The notes: a model not told the origin generated them from the letters alone. DNA of 64,000 nucleotides from Henriciella sp. (GCA_021776655.1 JAJFFK010000019.1:1-64000), one strand, 5' to 3'; numbered from the stretch's first letter, positions 8,517 through 17,377 are shown. A program made the numbers and translations.

Positions 8517-9679
8517 AGTTCGAACAGGCGAACTTGAGTGTTTTCAAAGGATAAGGCCAGTTTCCCAGAGAGTAGGTCATTGGCCTTCTTGCCAAAAAGA
8601 TCATAGCGCCAGCCGGTCATAGCGGGAATATCGTCGCCAGTTTCACCGCGCGCCAAACGCTCGATGTCTGCTGCATTAGCGATGAGTCTTGGTACGACAG
8701 CCGCCTCATCACTAACGGCCTTCAACAGCACTTTCAGCATTTCCGGGGCTCCGGCGGGAGTCTCGGCATTGTGCTTGCGCTTTGGAACCTTCGGCGCAAA
8801 CGCGGCTGGATCAGCGAGCGCTCTCGTAACAGCTTCGATAAGCCCGGTCGCATATTTTGATCGAATGAAGCCTTTCGGGACAGCTCGCAGTCTCTCGAAA
8901 CCAGATTCCGAGGTAGGTTTCTGGTCGGCAATTTCCTGAATGGCGTCGTCTTTCAAAATTCGTCGGCGTGGCTTGTTCCTGTCTTGAGCCATCTGTTCTC
9001 GCCATGCTGCGACGGATGCAAATACCGCAACGTATTCGGTTTGCGGTTTGCGTATTTTCAGACGCTGCCAGGCTTTCTCTGGGGACACATCGTAAAGCGC
9101 AGCATCTTCCATCGCCGCCATTTCGGAGCGCACCCAATCCATGCGGCCTTGCGCCTGCAACTGCTCACGCATTTTGATATAGACATCGCGCAGATGCGTG
9201 ACATCGCCCATGGCATAAGTCAGCTGCTTGTCGGTTAGCGGGCGACGCTTCCAATCGGTGAACTGGCTTGATTTATCAATGCTGCGCTTGAGAACCCGCT
9301 GAACCAAATTGTCATAGGAAATGGAATCCCCAATGCCTAAAGCCATAGCGGCAATTTGAGTATCGAAAATCGGACCAGGCGGATGACCAATCAATCGGTC
9401 GAATATTTCCATGTCCTGACGTGCGGCGTGAAACACCTTTGGCCGGGATGGTTCGGCGATCAGTTGCAGGAATGGACCGATGTCGAGATCATCATCCATC
9501 GGGTCGATGATCACTTCAAACCCTGGACAAGATGCCTGGATCAGACACAGTTCAGGCCAATATGTGCTTTCACGATGAAATTCGGTGTCGACGCAGATGA
9601 ACTCACCCTCTGAGAGGCGTCCACATACATCTTCAAGCTGGTTTTGTTCGGTAATCGGCGTCAAATTATTGTCAGTCAT
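8513..9679 (-). CDS. rnd: Ribonuclease D
   Basis: 3'-5' exoribonuclease of the DEDD superfamily that trims tRNA and other small RNA 3' ends. The exonuclease domain occupies roughly residues 1-200 with the metal-binding acidic motifs VDTEFHRE (Exo I), VFHAARQDMEIF (Exo II) and the Exo III segment YAMGDVTHL. The C-terminal half contains an HRDC-type helical domain. I chose the ATG at 9679 (MTDNNLTP, 388 residues); a GTG three codons upstream (9688) is possible. The protein is close to the usual 375-390 residues. It is transcribed separately from the divergent aspS and sits downstream of the HerA-type gene. Confidence 0.94.
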   Translation of the reverse strand: MTDNNLTPITEQNQLEDVCGRLSEGEFICVDTEFHRESTYWPELCLIQASCPGFEVIIDPMDDDLDIGPFLQLIAEPSRPKVFHAARQDMEIFDRLIGHPPGPIFDTQIAAMALGIGDSISYDNLVQRVLKRSIDKSSQFTDWKRRPLTDKQLTYAMGDVTHLRDVYIKMREQLQAQGRMDWVRSEMAAMEDAALYDVSPEKAWQRLKIRKPQTEYVAVFASVAAWREQMAQDRNKPRRRILKDDAIQEIADQKPTSESGFERLRAVPKGFIRSKYATGLIEAVTRALADPAAFAPKVPKRKHNAETPAGAPEMLKVLLKAVSDEAAVVPRLIANAADIERLARGETGDDIPAMTGWRYDLFGKKANDLLSGKLALSFENTQVRLFEL

Positions 9680-9734
9680 ATCTCGCACTAGACGATGGCG
9701 TGTCCATTGACGAGGGCCGATCTGTGATCAGCTG

Positions 9735-11510
9735 TCAGGATGTTTTTCGGCGCAACAATGATGTTCGGGCCTGAGACGCAGGTGCAGCGTCGGCCCGAAT
9801 CGCGTCTACGGGTGACTGCGTGACGACCCAATCTTCGGACATCTCATCTTCAGCCTCGTCAGAACTATGCCCGCCGCGTAGTGATGCAACGATATCGGTC
9901 AGGCTTGTATTGGCTGTGCTTTCCACCTCGGTTCCATCCGAGACGTTCTGGCTGGACGGGCGAATATGAGCCGGCACATTGCGAAACATCATCCGCATCG
10001 GTGTCGATACGGCGCTACCAAAGGCAATACACTCGCGATCGGCGAGTGATGACAGGAAGGCCAAGGTTGAGCGAGAGCCGTTCGAGATTGCTTTTTGCAT
10101 CACGCTTTGGTCGGCATCATTGCCGAGGCGCAAAGAGAAGATCGTGTTACACTGCGATAGGATCGTCGGGTCCAACTCGTTCGGGCGCTGAGTGATAATC
10201 GCCAGCGAAACGCCGTATTTTCGGCCTTCCTTTGCAATTCTCGCAATCGCGCTACGGGTCGGCGCGAATCCGGTGGTCGTATCGGCCGGAATATAACGGT
10301 GGGCTTCTTCACAGACGACCAGTGTCTTGATTTTCGAATCACTGGCCAGCGCAAGGTCAAAAGCCAGGCGACACAGCACCGAGGCAACCGAGTTGACAAC
10401 TTCCGACGGGATGCCGGACATTTGGAAAACGGTGATTGGCTTGCCATCGAGCGGCACCCGGTAAATATCCCCAATGATGGCTTCTATCCGGTCCGTTGCG
10501 TTGTGAGACCCGAACATGAAGCCGAAGCGTGGGTCATTGATTGACGTCTCAATCCGGCTCTTGAGGTGGCGCAATGTCAGGCGGCGAAGGGCGCCGTCCA
10601 ATGAGCCGATTTCCTCTTCAAGCAGGCCAAGAAGATCGGCGAGACGGTAAGGCACGGGCGTATCGGCTGTCACGCTATTGGCGTTCGCATTAGCCCGGCG
10701 CAGGCCTTTATTGCCGCCATTCATATAGTGCAATTTGGCGCGTGGAATAAACTCACGCAGCGCATCAATCTCTTCGGCAGATCCTTCGCGACCACGGAAG
10801 ATGACCTGTGAAAATTCTTCCAGATTGAGGAGCCAGAAGGGTAGGTCCAGCGTATCGGCGGTAATCGTGTGCGCCTTGTTGGCAAAGGCGCTGGAATATT
10901 CGTTATGCGGATCGAGGATCAGGATGCGTTGGTTTTTCTTACGTTCTGCAATCAGGTGCAGGATCAGTGTCACCGCTGTGGATTTACCTGTGCCGGTTGT
11001 CCCAACAACTGCAAAGTGGCGCGACAGTAGAGCATCCACCGATACGACTGCAGGGATATCCCGGCTTTGGCTGAGCGCGCCGAGCGTAACCGAGCTGGTA
11101 TCTGACGACTTGTAGATTGTGATCAGATCTTGTTTGCGAATGCGGTGTGCGGGTGCGCCGAGCGATGGGTATATCGAGATGCCGCTTGAGAACTTTGTTC
11201 CGCCATCCTTGGTTTGGCGAACTTCCCCAGCAAGCTCAACGTATAAAGTAATCGGATTTGGTTGGTCTGATGTCCAGACTGGATCATCAGATTCGACCTT
11301 ATACAGCAATCCAACAACCCGGTTTTCACCGACCTGAATGGAGATCAGTTGGCCAACGGCCCAATAGTCGGAGGTTTCACCACCACTACCTGAAATTGTC
11401 GAGATCTTTGCCTCGGTGCCATCGCATTCAATGACGTGCGCTACGTCGCGATTGCGTTCAACCGGAAGGCCGTCTTCGGATGGTTTCTCAAGAGGGGAAT
11501 CACTTGCCAT
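9735..11510 (-). CDS. HerA-like AAA/FtsK-HerA ATPase (DUF87)
   Basis: A 591-residue ATPase of the HerA/FtsK group. The first ~115 residues resemble the HAS-barrel domain that starts HerA proteins. Walker A GTTGTGKST is at residues 170-178, Walker B LVVCEEAHRY lies near residue 400, and an arginine-containing ITQRPNELDP segment follows, as in HerA. The last ~90 residues are acidic and Ser-rich and probably unstructured. In archaea HerA works with the nuclease NurA in end resection, and in bacteria relatives occur in defence systems (HerA-SIR2, HerA-DUF4297). Here neither partner is adjacent: the neighbours are rnd and aspS. Similar lone HerA genes occur in alphaproteobacterial chromosomes, so a housekeeping role is likelier. 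Function uncertain. Confidence 0.85.
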   Translation of the reverse strand: MASDSPLEKPSEDGLPVERNRDVAHVIECDGTEAKISTISGSGGETSDYWAVGQLISIQVGENRVVGLLYKVESDDPVWTSDQPNPITLYVELAGEVRQTKDGGTKFSSGISIYPSLGAPAHRIRKQDLITIYKSSDTSSVTLGALSQSRDIPAVVSVDALLSRHFAVVGTTGTGKSTAVTLILHLIAERKKNQRILILDPHNEYSSAFANKAHTITADTLDLPFWLLNLEEFSQVIFRGREGSAEEIDALREFIPRAKLHYMNGGNKGLRRANANANSVTADTPVPYRLADLLGLLEEEIGSLDGALRRLTLRHLKSRIETSINDPRFGFMFGSHNATDRIEAIIGDIYRVPLDGKPITVFQMSGIPSEVVNSVASVLCRLAFDLALASDSKIKTLVVCEEAHRYIPADTTTGFAPTRSAIARIAKEGRKYGVSLAIITQRPNELDPTILSQCNTIFSLRLGNDADQSVMQKAISNGSRSTLAFLSSLADRECIAFGSAVSTPMRMMFRNVPAHIRPSSQNVSDGTEVESTANTSLTDIVASLRGGHSSDEAEDEMSEDWVVTQSPVDAIRADAAPASQARTSLLRRKTS

Positions 11511-11585
11511 GTCGTGGGCAAAATTGGACTAAAGCCCTGAAGGTTCAGTTAATTGCGAATTGTAATTGCAACCTGCCCATAGGTC

Positions 11586-11614
11586 TTGACATAACCGGGC
11601 TGGGGACGCCTAAA
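11586..11614 (+). promoter_or_regulatory. Candidate sigma70 promoter for aspS
   Basis: A perfect TTGACA (11586-11591) is followed after 17 bases by CCTAAA (11609-11614), a weak -10. It lies about 38-66 bases upstream of the aspS ATG, in the divergent gap with the HerA-like gene. The -35 is convincing, the -10 much less so. Confidence 0.4.
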
Positions 11615-11651
11615 GCCGCGTTTGATTCATTCCCAATTTATGGAGCGTCCG

Positions 11652-13484
11652 ATGCACGCCTACCGCACCCATACTTGCGGCGAACTTCGCCAGTCCCATG
11701 TCGGCAAAAGTGTAAAGGTTTCTGGTTGGTTGCACCGTCGCCGTGACCATGGCGGCGTGATGTTCATTGACCTACGTGATCATTACGGCTTGACCCAGAT
11801 CGTGTTCAACCCTGGCTCACCCGGTTTCCCAATTGTCGAGCGCTTGCGCACTGAAAGCGTTATCACGGTTGAGGGCAGTGTCGTTGCCCGCGACGAGGGC
11901 CTGATCAACCCGAACCTTGCAACGGGTGAAGTTGAAGTTGTTGCTGGCGAAGTGACTGTCCAATCTGAAGCCGCTGAATTGCCGTTGCCGGTCTTCGGCG
12001 AACCTGATTACCCAGAAGACATTCGCCTGACACATCGTTATCTTGATCTGCGCCGTGAGACATTGCACGCCAACATGGTATTGCGGGCGCAAGTGATTGC
12101 CTCAATCCGTAACCGGATGGTTGGGCAAGGCTTTACCGAGTATCAGACGCCAATCCTGACCGCCTCTTCGCCAGAGGGCGCGCGCGACTTCCTCGTGCCG
12201 TCACGCCTGCATCCGGGCGAGTTTTACGCGCTACCGCAAGCGCCGCAGCAGTTCAAACAATTGCTCATGGTCTCTGGCTTTGATCGCTACTTCCAGATTG
12301 CAGCCTGTTTCCGCGACGAAGATGCGCGCGCTGATCGTTCGCCGGGTGAGTTCTATCAGCTCGATATCGAGATGAGTTTTGTCACGCAGGAAGACGTGTT
12401 TCAGGCTATTGAACCGGTGATGCATGGTGTGTTCGCTGAGTTCGCTGACTGGCAAGGCAAAGGCCGGACCGTACCGGACGGTCCATTCCCGCGCATTCCA
12501 TATGCCGAGGCGATGGCGAAATATGGCTCTGACAAGCCTGACCTGCGCAACCCGATTGAGCTGGCGGATGTATCCGACTTCTTCAAAGATGACAGCAAGA
12601 CCGGCTTCAGCATTTTTGCCAAAATCATTGCGGGAGGCGGCAGGGTCATCGCCATTCCGGCACCGAAAGCGACGGCTGAAAAGTCGCGTAAATTCTTCGA
12701 CGAAATGGACAAATGGGCCAAGAAAGAGATGCAGGCGCCGGGCCTCGGCTATGCCCGCCTGAAAGAGGCCGATGGCGGCGGCGTGGATAGCCAGGACCCT
12801 GTTTTGAAGAATTTCGAAGCCGATCATCTCGCCGCGATGCTGAAACAGCTCGGCCTTGGTGCTGGCGACGGAATCTTTTTCTCGGCGGGTAAGAAAGCCG
12901 ACGCTTATAAGCTGGCAGGCGCGGCGCGTAACAAGATTGGCGCTGATCTCGATCTGATCGAGAAAGACGTGTTCCGGTTCTGCTGGGTCGTCGATTTCCC
13001 GATGTATGAGTATGACGAGGACGCCAAGAAAGTCGATTTCAGCCATAACCCATTCTCGATGCCACAAGGCGGAATGGACGTGCTGGAAGCCGCTGATACC
13101 GACGAGAAACTACTGGCGATCAACGCCTACCAGTATGACATCATCTGTAACGGCATCGAGCTGTCCTCTGGCGCGATCCGAAACCATCGACCGGACCTGA
13201 TGCTGAAAGCGTTTGAGAAGGCTGGATACGGCGCTGATGTGGTCGAAGCTGAATTTGGCGGCATGCTCAACGCGTTCCGCTACGGCGCGCCGCCGCATGG
13301 TGGGATTGCGCCGGGCGTTGATCGGATCGTCATGCTGCTGGCTGACGCCGAGAATATCCGCGACGTGACCCTGTTCCCAATGAACGGCCAAGCCCGCGAC
13401 CTGATGATGCAAGCGCCAAGCCCGGTGAGTGACGAGCAGCTACGCGACCTGAGCATCCGGCTCGCGCCAATGGTGAAGTCGTAA
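11652..13484 (+). CDS. aspS: Aspartyl-tRNA synthetase, probably non-discriminating
   Basis: Charges tRNA with aspartate. The 610-residue bacterial-type enzyme starts at ATG 11652 ([12 protein letters not shown]), the normal AspRS beginning; an in-frame ATG at 11622 adds ten unlikely residues. The OB-fold anticodon domain (residues 1-110) is followed by class II motifs: motif 2 [19 protein letters not shown] and motif 3 near the C-terminus ([13 protein letters not shown]), with the bacterial GAD insertion between. H33 in RRRDHGG corresponds to His31 of the Pseudomonas aeruginosa enzyme, a residue linked to non-discriminating AspRS that also makes Asp-tRNA(Asn). That would require GatCAB, which is outside this window. 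Confidence 0.97.
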   Translation: MHAYRTHTCGELRQSHVGKSVKVSGWLHRRRDHGGVMFIDLRDHYGLTQIVFNPGSPGFPIVERLRTESVITVEGSVVARDEGLINPNLATGEVEVVAGEVTVQSEAAELPLPVFGEPDYPEDIRLTHRYLDLRRETLHANMVLRAQVIASIRNRMVGQGFTEYQTPILTASSPEGARDFLVPSRLHPGEFYALPQAPQQFKQLLMVSGFDRYFQIAACFRDEDARADRSPGEFYQLDIEMSFVTQEDVFQAIEPVMHGVFAEFADWQGKGRTVPDGPFPRIPYAEAMAKYGSDKPDLRNPIELADVSDFFKDDSKTGFSIFAKIIAGGGRVIAIPAPKATAEKSRKFFDEMDKWAKKEMQAPGLGYARLKEADGGGVDSQDPVLKNFEADHLAAMLKQLGLGAGDGIFFSAGKKADAYKLAGAARNKIGADLDLIEKDVFRFCWVVDFPMYEYDEDAKKVDFSHNPFSMPQGGMDVLEAADTDEKLLAINAYQYDIICNGIELSSGAIRNHRPDLMLKAFEKAGYGADVVEAEFGGMLNAFRYGAPPHGGIAPGVDRIVMLLADAENIRDVTLFPMNGQARDLMMQAPSPVSDEQLRDLSIRLAPMVKS

Positions 13485-13493
13485 CCGCGACGT

Positions 13494-13610
13494 TCCTCCA
13501 CCGTTTACGGGGGAGGTGCCCGAAGGGCGGAGGGGGTGACTGGCTTGATTTCTAATCTCAGCGCCCCCTCCGAGCGCTGCGCGCCCACCTCCCCCGTAAA
13601 CGGTGGAGGA
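13494..13610. repeat. Palindromic intergenic element with 25-bp perfect arms
   Basis: The arms 13494-13518 and 13586-13610 are perfect inverted repeats of 25 bases (TCCTCCACCGTTTACGGGGG and onward). A second inner pairing joins the GGAGGGGG region near 13529-13537 with CCCCCTCC near 13564-13571. From memory, elements with this CTCC-ACCGTTTACGGGGGAGG arm are common between genes in alphaproteobacteria. It lies between aspS and serS, begins nine bases after the aspS stop, and could fold in the transcript to stabilise or end aspS mRNA. No encoded function is apparent. Confidence 0.85.
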
Positions 13611-13684
13611 AAGCATCTGTTACTATTGCCCCGCTCCGCGCATCGCCGTAAATGCTGAAACCAAACTGATTTGGGACTAAATCC

Positions 13685-15340
13685 ATGTTCGATCTTCGCG
13701 CTATTCGTGACAATCCAGAGGCTTTTCGGGTCGCGTGGGAGCGTAAGAAAGTCGGGCTCGGCGCGGCCGTGAATGACATCCTCGCTCATGCTGATGCGCT
13801 GCGCCAAGCGGTGACGGATAAGCAGGAAGCGGAGGCGGCGCGCAACGCTAAATCCAAGCTGATCGGACAGGCCAAGGCGTCGGGCGACGATGCGCTGTTC
13901 GAGAAACTGCGCGCCGAAGTCTCGGCAGCGAAAGAGACAATCGAAACAGCGGGCGAACAGGAAGCGGCGGCGCAGACGCTGCTGGATGATGTCCTGATGG
14001 GGCTGCCGAACCTGCCGCTGGCCGATGTACCAGAAGGCGCTGATGAAGACGCAAATGTTCAGCAGGGCAATGGCTGGGGCGATCCAAAGACATTCGCATT
14101 TAAGCCCAAAGACCATGCCGACCTTGGCGCTGATCTAAAAAATTCAATTGGCCAACCGCTAATGGACTTCGAAGCCGCCGCAGCGATGAGTGGTGCCCGT
14201 TTCGTCGCCCTGCGCGGCAACCTCGCCAAACTCGAACGCGCGCTGGCGGCCTTCATGCTCGACACGCAGACCGAGAAGAACGGGTATGAGGAGGTCTCAC
14301 CGCCGCTTCTGGTACGTGACAATGCGCTGGAGGGGACAGGACAGTTACCGAAGTTTGAGGAGGATTTGTTTTCAGGTATTTTTGGTCTGTCGCCGGTTGC
14401 AGAATTTGCTAACAACGAGCGTCGGAACGAGGCAATGTTCCAGTACGTTTGGAGTGTTTTGCAATCGGTAGCTAACGTCGATTCTGAAGTCAGCGAAATG
14501 ACTGTTCAAAGTGCCCAAACCCGGGTTAATTTAGAAGATTATGTCCCGCGGGAGTTTGCTGGCGACCCGATCTATAAATCTGGGTTTGAGCAGGATGCTC
14601 TAAGTCGGTTGATTGGCTTCAGGGGTATTCATCCGCGAAACGCAGAGGCGATGTGGAGTGATCATTACGTTGGGAAAGGGACAACGTCTCTGGACCGAGC
14701 TAGAGCCAATATAACCGAACGATCTTGGCTAATCCCCACCGCCGAGGTCCCCCTCACAAACCTCGTCCGCGAGCAAATCCTTAACGACGACCAGCTCCCG
14801 CTCCGAATGACCGCCCACACGCCATGCTTCCGCTCCGAGGCGGGCAGTGCCGGGCGTGATACCAAGGGCATGATCCGGCTGCATCAGTTTAATAAGGTTG
14901 AGATGGTCTCTATCGTCCGGGACGAAACCGAGGGGCTCAAAGAGCTAGAGCGCATGACACGCTGCGCCGAGGGCATTCTCGAGGCGCTGAACCTGCCTTA
15001 CCGCCGCATGTTGCTGTGCACCGGCGACATGGGCGCAGGCGCGCGTAAGACGTTCGATCTGGAGGTCTGGTTGCCGAGCCAAGACACCTATCGTGAGATT
15101 TCATCTTGTTCCTATTGCGGTGATTTTCAGGCGCGCCGGATGGATGCGCGCTGGCGTCCGCCGGTCAGCGAAGACAATCCCAAGCCGAAGCCGCAATTCG
15201 TGCACACGCTGAATGGCTCCGGCCTCGCGGTTGGTCGGACATTGGTCGCGGTGCTGGAGAATTACCAGAATGAAGACGGCTCGATCACCGTGCCGGACGT
15301 GCTACAGCCTTATATGGGCGGGTTGAAGGTGGTTTCGTAA
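13685..15340 (+). CDS. serS: Seryl-tRNA synthetase with a 118-residue insertion
   Basis: Class II enzyme charging tRNA(Ser) and tRNA(Sec). The N-terminal tRNA-binding coiled coil (residues 1-110) and catalytic core are recognisable: motif 2 [21 protein letters not shown] (382-402) and motif 3 region [20 protein letters not shown] (509-528). At 551 residues it is about 125 longer than the usual ~425. The excess is one block, about residues 230-347 (bases 14372-14725), lying between LPKFEEDLF and [13 protein letters not shown], which are adjacent in ordinary SerRS. The block is in frame, contains no stop, and by hand count has about 49% G+C over 14401-14700 against 63-65% in flanking 60-base lines. 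It has no intein signature. The enzyme is presumably active, but this is untested. Confidence 0.93.
   Translation: MFDLRAIRDNPEAFRVAWERKKVGLGAAVNDILAHADALRQAVTDKQEAEAARNAKSKLIGQAKASGDDALFEKLRAEVSAAKETIETAGEQEAAAQTLLDDVLMGLPNLPLADVPEGADEDANVQQGNGWGDPKTFAFKPKDHADLGADLKNSIGQPLMDFEAAAAMSGARFVALRGNLAKLERALAAFMLDTQTEKNGYEEVSPPLLVRDNALEGTGQLPKFEEDLFSGIFGLSPVAEFANNERRNEAMFQYVWSVLQSVANVDSEVSEMTVQSAQTRVNLEDYVPREFAGDPIYKSGFEQDALSRLIGFRGIHPRNAEAMWSDHYVGKGTTSLDRARANITERSWLIPTAEVPLTNLVREQILNDDQLPLRMTAHTPCFRSEAGSAGRDTKGMIRLHQFNKVEMVSIVRDETEGLKELERMTRCAEGILEALNLPYRRMLLCTGDMGAGARKTFDLEVWLPSQDTYREISSCSYCGDFQARRMDARWRPPVSEDNPKPKPQFVHTLNGSGLAVGRTLVAVLENYQNEDGSITVPDVLQPYMGGLKVVS
14372..14725 (+). other. In-frame foreign-looking insertion inside serS
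   Basis: A 354-base segment encoding about 118 residues that splits the SerRS catalytic domain at the loop between the DLF end of the LPKFEEDLF strand and the IPTAEVPL strand. It is roughly 15 percentage points lower in G+C than the sequence on either side, and its codons end in A/T much more often; directly after it the usage switches to strongly C-ending. Predicted content is mixed helix with many aromatic residues and three Trp or Tyr-rich patches. I recognise no domain in it, and there are no cysteines, no terminal Asn-Cys/Ser and no endonuclease motif. Confidence 0.7.
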
Positions 15341-15357
15341 TGCTTCGAGCCAGAATT

Positions 15358-15452
15358 AGCCCTCATCCTGAGCCTGCCGAAGGACGAGGGCGAGAGGTTG
15401 AGGGCGGCACCTGCCTCCCCGCCTCGTCCTTCGACAGGCTCGGGATGAGGCT
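15358..15452. repeat. Palindromic intergenic element with ~30-bp imperfect arms
   Basis: The arms (about 15358-15389 and 15421-15452) are inverted repeats of about 30 bases with two or three differences, containing GCCTG-TCGAAGGACGAGG-type sequence. This CTCATCCTGAGCCTGTCGAAGG-like family is, as I recall, widespread in intergenic regions of alphaproteobacteria. It differs from the element upstream of serS. It sits between serS and surE, separating the two transcripts or forming a stem loop in a joint transcript. A short open frame through it is an artefact. Confidence 0.8.
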
Positions 15453-15476
15453 AAGTGCCGTCGAGGTGACGGCGAT

Positions 15477-16229
15477 ATGAGAATCCTCCTCACCAATGAT
15501 GACGGAATCAATGCGCCGGGCTTGGAAGTGCTTGAGCATATCGCGCGAGAGCTAAGTGACGATATTTGGATCGTTGCGCCGGAGTTGGAGCAATCGGGCA
15601 AGGGGCGGGCGATATCGCTGACTGAATTTGTCCGTGTGCGTGAGATCGCGCCGCAACGCTACGCTGTCAATGGCACGCCAAGCGATTGCGTTCTGCTGGC
15701 GCTGGATGAGTTGATGCCAGAGCGCCCTGATCTGATTCTATCTGGTGTAAATGCGGGTCAGAATATTGCCGAGGATACGACCTTTTCAGGCACCGTAGCG
15801 GCGGCCTTGTTCGGGATGCAGCACGGCGTGCCGTCAATTGCGCTATCGCAATCGAAAGGTTTTCAGAACCCCAATTCCTGCCCGTGGGAAACACCGCAGG
15901 CTTGGGGCGCTAAAGTGCTGCGGCCACTGCTCGACAAGGGCTGGCCGGATGATTTGGTACTGAACGTGAACTTCCCTGACCGCGCACCGGACGATGTGGC
16001 GGGCATAAAGATGACCCGGCAGGGCTTTCGGGATGAGCGGATTATCCGCACCGAGGCGCGTGAAGACCTGCGCGGCAATGCTTATTATTGGATCGGCTAT
16101 CGCGGAAAACTGTCCAATCCGGATGTAGGAACGGACCTGCGGGCGATTTACGATGGCTATATTTCTGTCTCGCCGCTGCATGTCGATTTGACCCACGAGG
16201 AATTTCTGGCTGAAATGCGCGCGTGGTAG
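15477..16229 (+). CDS. surE: 5'-nucleotidase / stationary-phase survival protein SurE
   Basis: Metal-dependent phosphatase acting on nucleoside 5'- and 3'-monophosphates. The 250-residue protein has the typical SurE N-terminus RILLTNDDGINAPG (residues 2-15) with the metal-binding DD pair, the PSDCVLLAL segment and the second metal/phosphate region SGVNAGQNIAEDTTFSGTVAAA. It is of usual length. The stop overlaps the GTG start of pcm by seven bases, so the two are translationally coupled, the classic surE-pcm pair in which both genes deal with damage and survival in stationary phase. Confidence 0.97.
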   Translation: MRILLTNDDGINAPGLEVLEHIARELSDDIWIVAPELEQSGKGRAISLTEFVRVREIAPQRYAVNGTPSDCVLLALDELMPERPDLILSGVNAGQNIAEDTTFSGTVAAALFGMQHGVPSIALSQSKGFQNPNSCPWETPQAWGAKVLRPLLDKGWPDDLVLNVNFPDRAPDDVAGIKMTRQGFRDERIIRTEAREDLRGNAYYWIGYRGKLSNPDVGTDLRAIYDGYISVSPLHVDLTHEEFLAEMRAW

Positions 16230-16876
16230 ATTTAATTGCTGATCCGTTCCGGGCCGCCCGGCTTGTCCTGATGCTGCGGCGACAGGGGATAACCAATGAT
16301 GGCGTGCTGGCGGCGCTGGAAACGGTGGATCGCGGCGCGTTCGTGGCCCCGGCTTTGGCGACCATGGGCGGCGAAGATTGCGCGCTGCCTATCCTCTGCG
16401 GGCAGGCGATCCCGAAACCAGTTGTGACAGCCCGCTTGCTGAAGGCGTTGGCTGTGTCGCCGGGCAAGGAAGACAGGGTGCTGCTGATTGGCGCGGGAAG
16501 CGGGTACACAGCGGCGCTTCTGGCGCAGATTAGCCGCCATGTTTACGGCGTTGAGCGCTATCAGGCGATGGTTGATTCGGCGCGGCTGCGTTTGGCGGAA
16601 CTCAAGGTTGAGAATGTCACAATCCGGCATGGTGACGGTCTTGAGGGAATAGCCGAGCATGGGCCTTTTGACCGGATCGTGCTGACAGGTGCGGTCAAGA
16701 CGATCCCGGCAATTCTGATCGAACAATTGACCAAAGACGGCGCCTTGGTCGCGGCTGTTCAAAGCGCTTCTGGTGAGCAAATTTTGCGCCGCGTGACGGC
16801 AGACAAGCAGGTCGACGATCAGCCGATGCCCGACAAGATTGGCTTATTGCGGCGCGGCTTAGCGCGGTCCTTGTAA
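16223..16876 (+). CDS. pcm: Protein-L-isoaspartate O-methyltransferase
   Basis: Methylates isoaspartyl residues in damaged proteins with S-adenosylmethionine, starting their repair. The 217-residue protein begins at a GTG inside the end of surE. The SAM-binding motif VLLIGAGSGYTAALLA lies near residues 95-110, and the substrate-side segment GQAIPKPVVTARLL corresponds to the family's GqaISqPymvA. Downstream are the acidic post-I motif (VYGVERY) and the motif II-like FDRIVLTGAVK. It lies three bases from the stop of the convergent lipoprotein gene. Confidence 0.94.
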   Translation: MVDLIADPFRAARLVLMLRRQGITNDGVLAALETVDRGAFVAPALATMGGEDCALPILCGQAIPKPVVTARLLKALAVSPGKEDRVLLIGAGSGYTAALLAQISRHVYGVERYQAMVDSARLRLAELKVENVTIRHGDGLEGIAEHGPFDRIVLTGAVKTIPAILIEQLTKDGALVAAVQSASGEQILRRVTADKQVDDQPMPDKIGLLRRGLARSL

Positions 16877-16879
16877 GGT

Positions 16880-17272
16880 CTATTGCGTGTCGAGGCTGGC
16901 GCATTCACCGTCAATGGCAACACTTGCACCAGCGGATGCGGCTTTGCAGGCATTGCTGTAAGTCTCACCGTCACAGCCACAGACCGGGGTATATTCCTCA
17001 GTGCAGATTGTTGGTTTGGGCTGACAAGTTCCGCCGCCATCAATGACTTCAAGGCATTGGCCGCGTGGTTGCTCGCAATAATAACCTGACGGGCACTGGA
17101 TCGCCGCAATCCCGCCGCAGGCTTCGCCCGTGACGTCAATCACCGGCGGTGCTTCGGATATTGTTTCAATCGCGGAAGGCGTGTCAGGGGTGTCTGTAGG
17201 TGAAATTTGATCACCAGATCCACCGCAAGCGGCCAAAACAGCTAGTAACGCGCCGTATACAAGAATTCTCAT
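16880..17272 (-). CDS. Kazal-type protease-inhibitor-like lipoprotein
   Basis: A 130-residue secreted lipoprotein. The signal peptide ends in a lipobox with C16 (AVLAAC) followed by GGSG, so export to the outer membrane is likely. A Thr/Pro/Ser-rich linker (about 20-47) leads to a Cys-rich region with ten cysteines (52, 60, 66, 73, 83, 90, 98, 100, 109, 124). Residues 90-124 match the Kazal pattern (C, VCGCDGETYSNAC, then C), with the reactive-site loop just before VCG. Bacterial proteins of this type are known but rarely studied; the function of this one (inhibiting an extracellular protease, or predator or host defence) is inference. It probably has its own promoter in 17273-17310. Confidence 0.85.
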   Translation of the reverse strand: MRILVYGALLAVLAACGGSGDQISPTDTPDTPSAIETISEAPPVIDVTGEACGGIAAIQCPSGYYCEQPRGQCLEVIDGGGTCQPKPTICTEEYTPVCGCDGETYSNACKAASAGASVAIDGECASLDTQ

Positions 17273-17310
17273 AGCCTACCCCTTTGGTCCCAATATCTTC
17301 CTATAGCATA

Positions 17311-17347
17311 ATAAAAAAAACCGGCGAGGCCAGAGCCTTCGCCGGTT
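17311..17347 (-). terminator. Intrinsic terminator of the SDR gene
   Basis: On the minus strand, downstream of the SDR stop, the arms AACCGGCGAAGGC and GCCTCGCCGGTT (17319-17330 and 17335-17347) form a strong stem closed by a four-base loop and followed by a run of T with TTTTTTTATTATG. This is a classic rho-independent terminator. Confidence 0.85.
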
Positions 17348-17377
17348 GATTGGTTGCGGCTTTATTGGGTGGGAGGT

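Noticed and set aside
14372-14725. Intein or intron in serS
   Set aside because: There is no Cys/Ser at the start and no His-Asn at the end of the block, no homing endonuclease motif, and the length (118 residues) is below usual mini-inteins. It is in frame without stops, and no group I or II intron core was recognised.
15356-15601. 81-residue minus-strand ORF with a VLRQAQDEG-type end
   Set aside because: It is the translation of the palindromic element, a well-known source of false genes.
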